DNA of 64,000 bases from a virus, in IMG/VR virus record IMGVR_UViG_3300044959_000303, positions 43,129-107,128 of that record, one strand, 5' to 3'. Shown in pieces: positions 59,881-64,000 of the stretch; the first letter of the stretch is position 1, and the number at the start of each line of letters is the position of its first letter. Position numbers and translations under genes: made by a program. Below the pieces are notes generated by a model. That model saw nothing but the letters and a program-made list of their open reading frames with translations. It made no database searches and was not told the origin of the DNA.

Positions 59881-60363
59881 TCAATTTTCCTGTTCTTCTT
59901 CATCTTCCTTTTTTTCGACAACATATTCGTACATGTACAGCACACATGCGAGACCGTAGACAATTGCAAGAATGTGTCCGAAAATTCCACCTTCCGCACC
60001 ATACAGTACGACACAGAAAATCAGGGTGGACCAGAACGAAACTCTGGTATTCCACGTGAAAAAGAGAATCACGAGAAAGAAAATCAGAGAAGAATGATAT
60101 TTCGTCATGTATGCAAGAACGACAAAAATGATCGATCCGTATTTCGGAAAATATGGAATCAGAAAAAGCGAGAAAAATGCAAAAATTTCCGGATGATTGT
60201 AAAGTGTGTCGTGAATTTTTTCGTGATTGTAAATGTAAATCAGAATTCCCAGATAAGTCAGATATTTGCTCAGAAGATACTTGATGTAGTTTCGAAAGAA
60301 CAGATCTCTTGCTTCTTTGGTCAGATTCGTCAAATCGAAGGTTTCTTCTTCCCTGTTCTGCAT
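59881..60363 (-). CDS. Multi-pass membrane protein
   Basis: 160 residues. Charged N-terminus (NREEETFDLTNLTKEARDLF), then about four hydrophobic helices: YLTYLGILIYIY, IFAFFSLFLIPYFP/IIFVVLAYM, LIFFLVILFFTW/FWSTLIFCVVLYG, and GIFGHILAIVYGLACVLYMY, ending in an acidic cytoplasmic-like tail. Immediately upstream of tRNA-Arg in the same direction. It might be a holin, an exclusion protein or a transporter; no family was recognised. Confidence 0.65.
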   Translation of the reverse strand: MQNREEETFDLTNLTKEARDLFFRNYIKYLLSKYLTYLGILIYIYNHEKIHDTLYNHPEIFAFFSLFLIPYFPKYGSIIFVVLAYMTKYHSSLIFFLVILFFTWNTRVSFWSTLIFCVVLYGAEGGIFGHILAIVYGLACVLYMYEYVVEKKEDEEEQEN

Positions 60364-60403
60364 TTTTTCGATTCCTTCACGATGTTCTTTCTGTCTTCGA
60401 CTT

Positions 60404-60856
60404 TCAGAATTCCAGAATCTCGTAGAACTTTCCGTTCATCTCGTCTTCGTCCAGACTGTAGATCACTCTGTCGATATCGAATTCCATGATCGCCGACTGG
60501 CAACCGGGACAAGGCTTCGAAAGTCCCCATATATATGAAGAATTCGGAGCGAATTTCTTGACACGGCACACATAGAGAGTCTTCTTCGCATCGACGAATT
60601 CATTGAGTCCCATGTTCGAAATTGCCTGCTTTATTGCACTGATTTCCGCATGAATATAGATATGATTCTTGTTTTTCGAAAATCTTTGCTGGAAGGGAGA
60701 AGTTTTCGACGAATTCAGTCCGATCGAAATCAGTCGATTCTTGACGTAAATGGCGGCGGCCAGCTTGGCATAGCTGTTCTTGCCAAGGCAGACACCTCTG
60801 TTCGCCTTGGCAATTTCCGACAAAAACATCAATCTTTGATGGTGCTTGTCGTTCAT
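60404..60856 (-). CDS. Cytidine/deoxycytidylate deaminase-like protein
   Basis: 150 residues with the zinc deaminase signature: IHAEISAIKQ (His-Ala-Glu) and SKPCPGCQSAI (Pro-Cys-x-x-Cys), separated by the usual ~40 residues. The N-terminal AYAKLAAAIYVKNRLISIG-like strands fit the fold (here SYAKLAAAIYVKNRLIS). The size is close to that of dCMP or single-domain cytidine deaminases; substrate cannot be told. Probably supplies dUMP for dTTP synthesis in an AT-rich phage. Upstream are two hairpin terminators that insulate it from the next gene. Confidence 0.85.
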   Translation of the reverse strand: MNDKHHQRLMFLSEIAKANRGVCLGKNSYAKLAAAIYVKNRLISIGLNSSKTSPFQQRFSKNKNHIYIHAEISAIKQAISNMGLNEFVDAKKTLYVCRVKKFAPNSSYIWGLSKPCPGCQSAIMEFDIDRVIYSLDEDEMNGKFYEILEF

Positions 60857-60987
60857 GCCCTTCTTGTAATCGATTTTTTCGCACTGTCAAGAAATTTTTT
60901 TTCACATTCGTTCGAAGAAAAATTTTTTTCGTTTTTTACGAAATTTTCATGTTCGAAAATTTTTTTCGAAATTTCGAAAAAATTCGA

Positions 60988-61012
60988 AAAAGAACAGAAT
61001 TTCTGTTCTTTT
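60988..61012 (-). terminator. Hairpin terminator, copy 1 of a shared stem
   Basis: Arms AAAAGAACAGAA (60988-60999) and TTCTGTTCTTTT (61001-61012), followed on the minus strand by T-rich sequence. The same 25-nt palindrome occurs at 62053-62077. Confidence 0.65.
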
Positions 61013-61073
61013 CCGAAGAAAAGTTTTTTCGAAAAGACAGATTGTTTTTCGCGTTTGTTTCTGGCAGAAACAA

Positions 61074-61110
61074 AATTCGGGGAAGGTGTTGTCGACACCT
61101 TCCCCGAATT
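61074..61110 (-). terminator. Terminator of the 197-residue gene
   Basis: Arms AATTCGGGGAAGGTGT (61074-61089) and ACACCTTCCCCGAATT (61095-61110), loop TGTCG; minus strand continues TTTGTTTC. It lies 15 nt beyond the stop codon. Confidence 0.85.
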
Positions 61111-61124
61111 CGGAATTCAGTATT

Positions 61125-61718
61125 TCAACTTTTTCTGTATCGAAGAGTTCCGACAATGGCCTGATGAATGATCTCTTCTGCCTTGATTTTCATCTTTTTT
61201 CTCTCGTATTCGTCCAATCCTTCCTTACGAATCTTCTCCAGAGCAATTTGGACAATTTCCTCCATCTTTCTGTCTTTGTAAGAAGGCATGAAACCGAGAC
61301 TCATAGCTCTTTTGGCAGCCAGGTCTTCGATCAGATTTTCTGCAAGCAGATTCGCAAGTTCTTCCACTTTCTCTTCGTAATTGAAGCAAGGTGGAAATCT
61401 GCGAACGTTTGTGGCATAAATTTTGAAAAGCCTGCCTTCGTAAATTTTTTTCCATCTTTTCATATTGGCATCTGCCAATACGATTTCACCGACATGAAAG
61501 TTACCACAATTTCGATCCGGAACAACAATGTCGGAAACAATTCTGCTTCCGACTGTTTTCTGATTGACTGGTCCGGAGTAGAAAGCCAGTTTGTTTCTGT
61601 TATTCTTGCCCTCTGTAATTCGGGCAATCTCCCATTCTTCGGAAACAGGAACAAATTGCTTGATATTCTCGATCCATGCCGGAAGGCTGACAGTCTTGCC
61701 TTCCACCGTGATCTGCAT
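61125..61718 (-). CDS. Hypothetical protein of unknown function
   Basis: 197 residues, soluble. N-terminal ITVEGKTVSLPAWIENIKQF and EEWEIARITEGKNNRNKLAF look like a small beta domain; middle FHVGEIVLADANMKRWKKIY; C-terminal half helical and charged (EEKVEELANLLAENLIEDLA, MEEIVQIALEKIRKEG). Codon use is noticeably less TTCGAA-rich than its neighbours and it has its own strong terminator, so it may be highly expressed or acquired. No family recognised. Confidence 0.65.
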   Translation of the reverse strand: MQITVEGKTVSLPAWIENIKQFVPVSEEWEIARITEGKNNRNKLAFYSGPVNQKTVGSRIVSDIVVPDRNCGNFHVGEIVLADANMKRWKKIYEGRLFKIYATNVRRFPPCFNYEEKVEELANLLAENLIEDLAAKRAMSLGFMPSYKDRKMEEIVQIALEKIRKEGLDEYERKKMKIKAEEIIHQAIVGTLRYRKS

Positions 61719-62099
61719 GTTTTTTCCCTCTCGTTGTGTCCGACTTTTTCATACACCGTATGAAAAAAAAATTCAACAGGAAAAAATTTCGGAAACGAAT
61801 TTTTCGTCGATGATCGACAGACAATCGACGAAGAATTGAAAAAACTGTTTCTCGAAAAAAGACAGTCTTTCTGTTTCCAGTCGATTTCGAATCGATTCGA
61901 AACGGCATTGTCGAGCCGTTTTTCGATTTTCATTTTCCTGCTTTCTACTTCTTCGAACACAGGCAATTTTTTCGGAAAGGTCGAAAGAAAAATTTTTTTT
62001 TTTCGGAAAAAATTTTCTGTTTTCGAAAAAATTCCACGTTCGAAAAAATTCGAAAAGAACAGAATTTCTGTTCTTTTTCGAAGAAAAGAGAAGTGAAAT
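61719..62099. other. Intergenic region with terminator, no supported gene
   Basis: 381 bp between minus-strand genes. It contains the hairpin at 62053-62077 and otherwise TTCGAA-rich sequence. A minus-strand frame from 61966 continues into the next gene in the wrong frame and has no start signal, so I do not annotate it. Confidence 0.5.
62053..62077 (-). terminator. Terminator after the large beta-propeller gene, copy 2 of a shared stem
   Basis: Arms AAAAGAACAGAA (62053-62064) and TTCTGTTCTTTT (62066-62077), T-rich afterwards on the minus strand; identical to the stem at 60988-61012. Located 23 nt beyond the stop at 62100. Confidence 0.7.
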
Positions 62100-63815
62100 T
62101 CATTTTTCGAGAAGATGGGAACTCAGAATTCTGCCATTCAGAATGAACAGTCTTTTTCCGTTGTTCTGAAGAAACATCGAGATTCCTTCGACCGGTTGCG
62201 TATGTCTCAGGGATGCAGTCGAAATTTTCCATGGAGACGAAAGTTCGTAACGGGAGTACATGTTTCTGTTCAGTACATGCATGGATTTTCCGGTTTTGTC
62301 GAAATACATTGCCTGTAATGGACCGGGATTGCAAATTGGAAAACTTTCCTTGCAAATTGCGGTCGAAGACGAAAGATTCCATGAAGAAGTCAGTTCGAAG
62401 GAAAATATTCTTTCGTTGTCCCTTCCGAGCAGATACATCATCGTTCCCCGGGAATTGAAAAATACTCCGCCCGGATTTCTGTCGTAAGAACTGGTGGAAA
62501 AATTCGAAGAATCAGGAATTGCGGTCGTAATGTCCCAAGGAATGCTCAGAGTATAGGAACATATACGATTTTCGTCTTTTCCGACAACGAACAGTTTTCT
62601 TCCATCGGAACGAAAGAAAATTCCCTGCAAATTGGTATTCATCGAACTTGCATCGAGAAATTCGAAATCATGACTTGCCGTGGCAATATTCCACGAAATG
62701 CGCAGACCGAACGAGAAGATCGTATTGCCGGAATTTTCGACAATGAACAGTTTTTTTCCATTCGAAGAGAAAAACATGCCTGTCGGATCGATTTTTTCGA
62801 CATTTCTACGAGAAACATCGAAGAATACATTGTCGTTTTTCGCGGTTGAAATCTCCCATGGAATTTCGAGTGTATAACGATACACCCGATTGTTGTCTCC
62901 ACTGACGAACATTTTCGTTCCGGTGGAATTGAAAAATATTCCTTTCGGAATATTCGGATTGTCGATTTCTCTCACATGTTCTTTCACGGGAGAAGAACCG
63001 AATTCGTATGCATTTTTCAACGAAAACGAGTGCACTTTTCTGTTCTTCCAGTTCAATACGTACATTTTCTTTCCATTCGGAGAAAAGAACAACGAATGTG
63101 GTTTCAGTTTCGTATTTCCATGAAAGAAAGTATCGTATTTTGCCGTGGAAATGTCCCACGGCACACTCAGCTCGTACGAAAATATTTTGTCGTAAGATCC
63201 GATCAGAAACATTTTCGTTCCTTCCGGATCGAAGAACAGACCTTTCAGAAAAATTCCCGTATCGTTGACATGCAGGAATTTTTCATCATGAATCGCGGAG
63301 GAAACATTCCACGAATTTTTCAATGTACAGGAATATACTCTGTTTTCGTATCGATCGAGTACGAACAGCTTCGTTCCATTCGAAGAAAAAAACATTTCGA
63401 CAATGAATTTTTTTCCGAAACGACTGACATCGAATTTTTCGTTATTGTAATTTGCTGTTGAAAGATTCCATGGACAGGTCAGATCATAGGAATATATCGT
63501 GTTGTCGTCTCCGAGTACGAACATTCGGGTTCCGTTCGAAGAGAAAAACAGTGTCTTCGGCCCTCTGACCTGATTTCCTACATGAAAACAGACATTCTCG
63601 TAACTTGCCGTAGTCAGATTCCATGGAGTGCTCATGGTGTACGAATAGATCCGTTTTTGCGACAAACCGAGCACGAACATTCTGTTTCCGTTCGAAGAAA
63701 AGAATATTGCTTCCGGATACGAATCCTGATCGGAAATCGAAATTTGCTCTTCTTCGACAATGGTTTCAACGTCGAAGAAACTGGTATTCTTTGTGTTTTC
63801 GGAAACTTTACGCAT
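62100..63815 (-). CDS. Beta-propeller repeat protein, probable receptor-binding/fibre protein
   Basis: 571 residues. After a ~30-residue lead the whole protein consists of about eleven ~47-residue repeats of the form FFSSNGTRMFVLG...(I/V)YSYTLS.PWN(L/I)(S/T)TA.Y. Each repeat supplies a strand pair and the array would form one large or two smaller beta-propellers. The same repeat occurs twice in the 133-residue protein at 38067. Such repeats are known in bacteria and as adhesive modules of large phages; here a fibre tip or surface-binding protein is likely. No signal peptide. No ATAAATA box is visible upstream. Confidence 0.7.
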   Translation of the reverse strand: MRKVSENTKNTSFFDVETIVEEEQISISDQDSYPEAIFFSSNGNRMFVLGLSQKRIYSYTMSTPWNLTTASYENVCFHVGNQVRGPKTLFFSSNGTRMFVLGDDNTIYSYDLTCPWNLSTANYNNEKFDVSRFGKKFIVEMFFSSNGTKLFVLDRYENRVYSCTLKNSWNVSSAIHDEKFLHVNDTGIFLKGLFFDPEGTKMFLIGSYDKIFSYELSVPWDISTAKYDTFFHGNTKLKPHSLFFSPNGKKMYVLNWKNRKVHSFSLKNAYEFGSSPVKEHVREIDNPNIPKGIFFNSTGTKMFVSGDNNRVYRYTLEIPWEISTAKNDNVFFDVSRRNVEKIDPTGMFFSSNGKKLFIVENSGNTIFSFGLRISWNIATASHDFEFLDASSMNTNLQGIFFRSDGRKLFVVGKDENRICSYTLSIPWDITTAIPDSSNFSTSSYDRNPGGVFFNSRGTMMYLLGRDNERIFSFELTSSWNLSSSTAICKESFPICNPGPLQAMYFDKTGKSMHVLNRNMYSRYELSSPWKISTASLRHTQPVEGISMFLQNNGKRLFILNGRILSSHLLEK

Positions 63816-63880
63816 AAGTTCGACCTTTTTACTTTCGAATTCGATATATCAGGTTCGCGAAGTGAATGCAAATTTTTTTT

Positions 63881-63914
63881 TCTGTTTTCCGAAAAACGGT
63901 TTTCGGAAAACAGA
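63881..63914. repeat. Perfect 15-bp inverted repeat near the window end
   Basis: Arms TCTGTTTTCCGAAAA (63881-63895) and TTTTCGGAAAACAGA (63900-63914), loop ACGG. It could terminate a minus-strand gene beyond the window, although no T-run follows on that strand. No gene is seen in 63816-64000. Confidence 0.6.
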
Positions 63915-64000
63915 TTCGAAAAAACGTATCGTGTCGGGCATGAAATCATTTCAGGAAACGAACGGGAAATGAAAAAGAAACACGAAACGAATTCGAAAAT

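Noticed and set aside
58100-59959. 619-residue plus-strand open frame
   Set aside because: Antisense of the 617-residue endonuclease and of tRNA-Arg; the minus-strand frame carries recognisable motifs.
61460-61966. 168-residue minus-strand frame
   Set aside because: Mostly out-of-frame overlap with the 197-residue gene; the non-overlapping part has no motif or ribosome-binding site.

Overview
The window is part of the genome of a large, AT-rich T4-like myovirus (tailed phage with contractile tail). Recognisable T4 counterparts are the late sigma factor gp55, recombination nuclease gp47/gp46, baseplate hub gp26 with a gp51-like partner, portal gp20, prohead core gp68/gp67-like proteins, protease gp21, scaffold gp22, capsid gp23, tail tube gp19, neck gp14-like and gp13, sheath-terminating gp15, sheath gp18, dNMP kinase gp1 and a flap endonuclease. 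Lipoprotein signal peptides, an outer-membrane CsgG/HfaB-type pore and a GDP-mannose dehydratase point to a Gram-negative host. The HfaB resemblance makes an alphaproteobacterium plausible, but that is inference. The DNA is strikingly rich in the palindrome TTCGAA.

Layout. 1-4.1 kb: gp55-gp47-gp46 (+). 4.1-6.0 kb: nuclease and baseplate hub genes (-). 6.1-18.3 kb: two long virion paralogs, portal, a class-3 lipase inserted in the head operon, prohead core, protease, scaffold and capsid (+), closed by a strong terminator. 18.3-21.1 kb: two tandem EDxHD-type homing endonucleases (-). 21.2-24.6 kb: tail tube (-), neck and sheath-terminator proteins (+). 24.6-29.4 kb: an accessory island (-) with secreted and lipoprotein genes, a CsgG/HfaB-type secretion pore, a repeat adhesin and gmd. 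29.4-35.1 kb: sheath, dNMP kinase, neck gp13 (-). 35.2-43 kb: a patchwork of ADP-ribosyltransferase-like paralogs, homing endonucleases, gene relics, a small beta-propeller protein and tRNA-Lys. 43-48.2 kb: probable virion or fibre genes (+). 49-52.8 kb: flap endonuclease, small genes and a PAS-GGDEF-EAL protein (+). 52.8-64 kb: small virion-like gene, secreted protein, a fourth ART-like paralog, a frameshifted gene, a zinc-ribbon homing endonuclease beside tRNA-Arg, a membrane protein, a deaminase and a long beta-propeller protein.

Two transcription styles can be seen. Many virion and ART-like genes have an ATAAATA box (T4 late promoter type) about 20-50 bases before the start codon. The 24.6-29.4 kb island instead has host sigma-70-type promoters and its own hairpin terminators, the arrangement expected of 'moron' genes expressed independently of the late programme.

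The most unusual content is the combination of a phage-encoded c-di-GMP protein (PAS-GGDEF-EAL) with a holdfast/curli-like secretion cassette and gmd. c-di-GMP controls adhesion and holdfast formation in many bacteria, so the phage may remodel the attachment state or surface of its host. The individual protein families are supported by sequence motifs; their joint function is a hypothesis.
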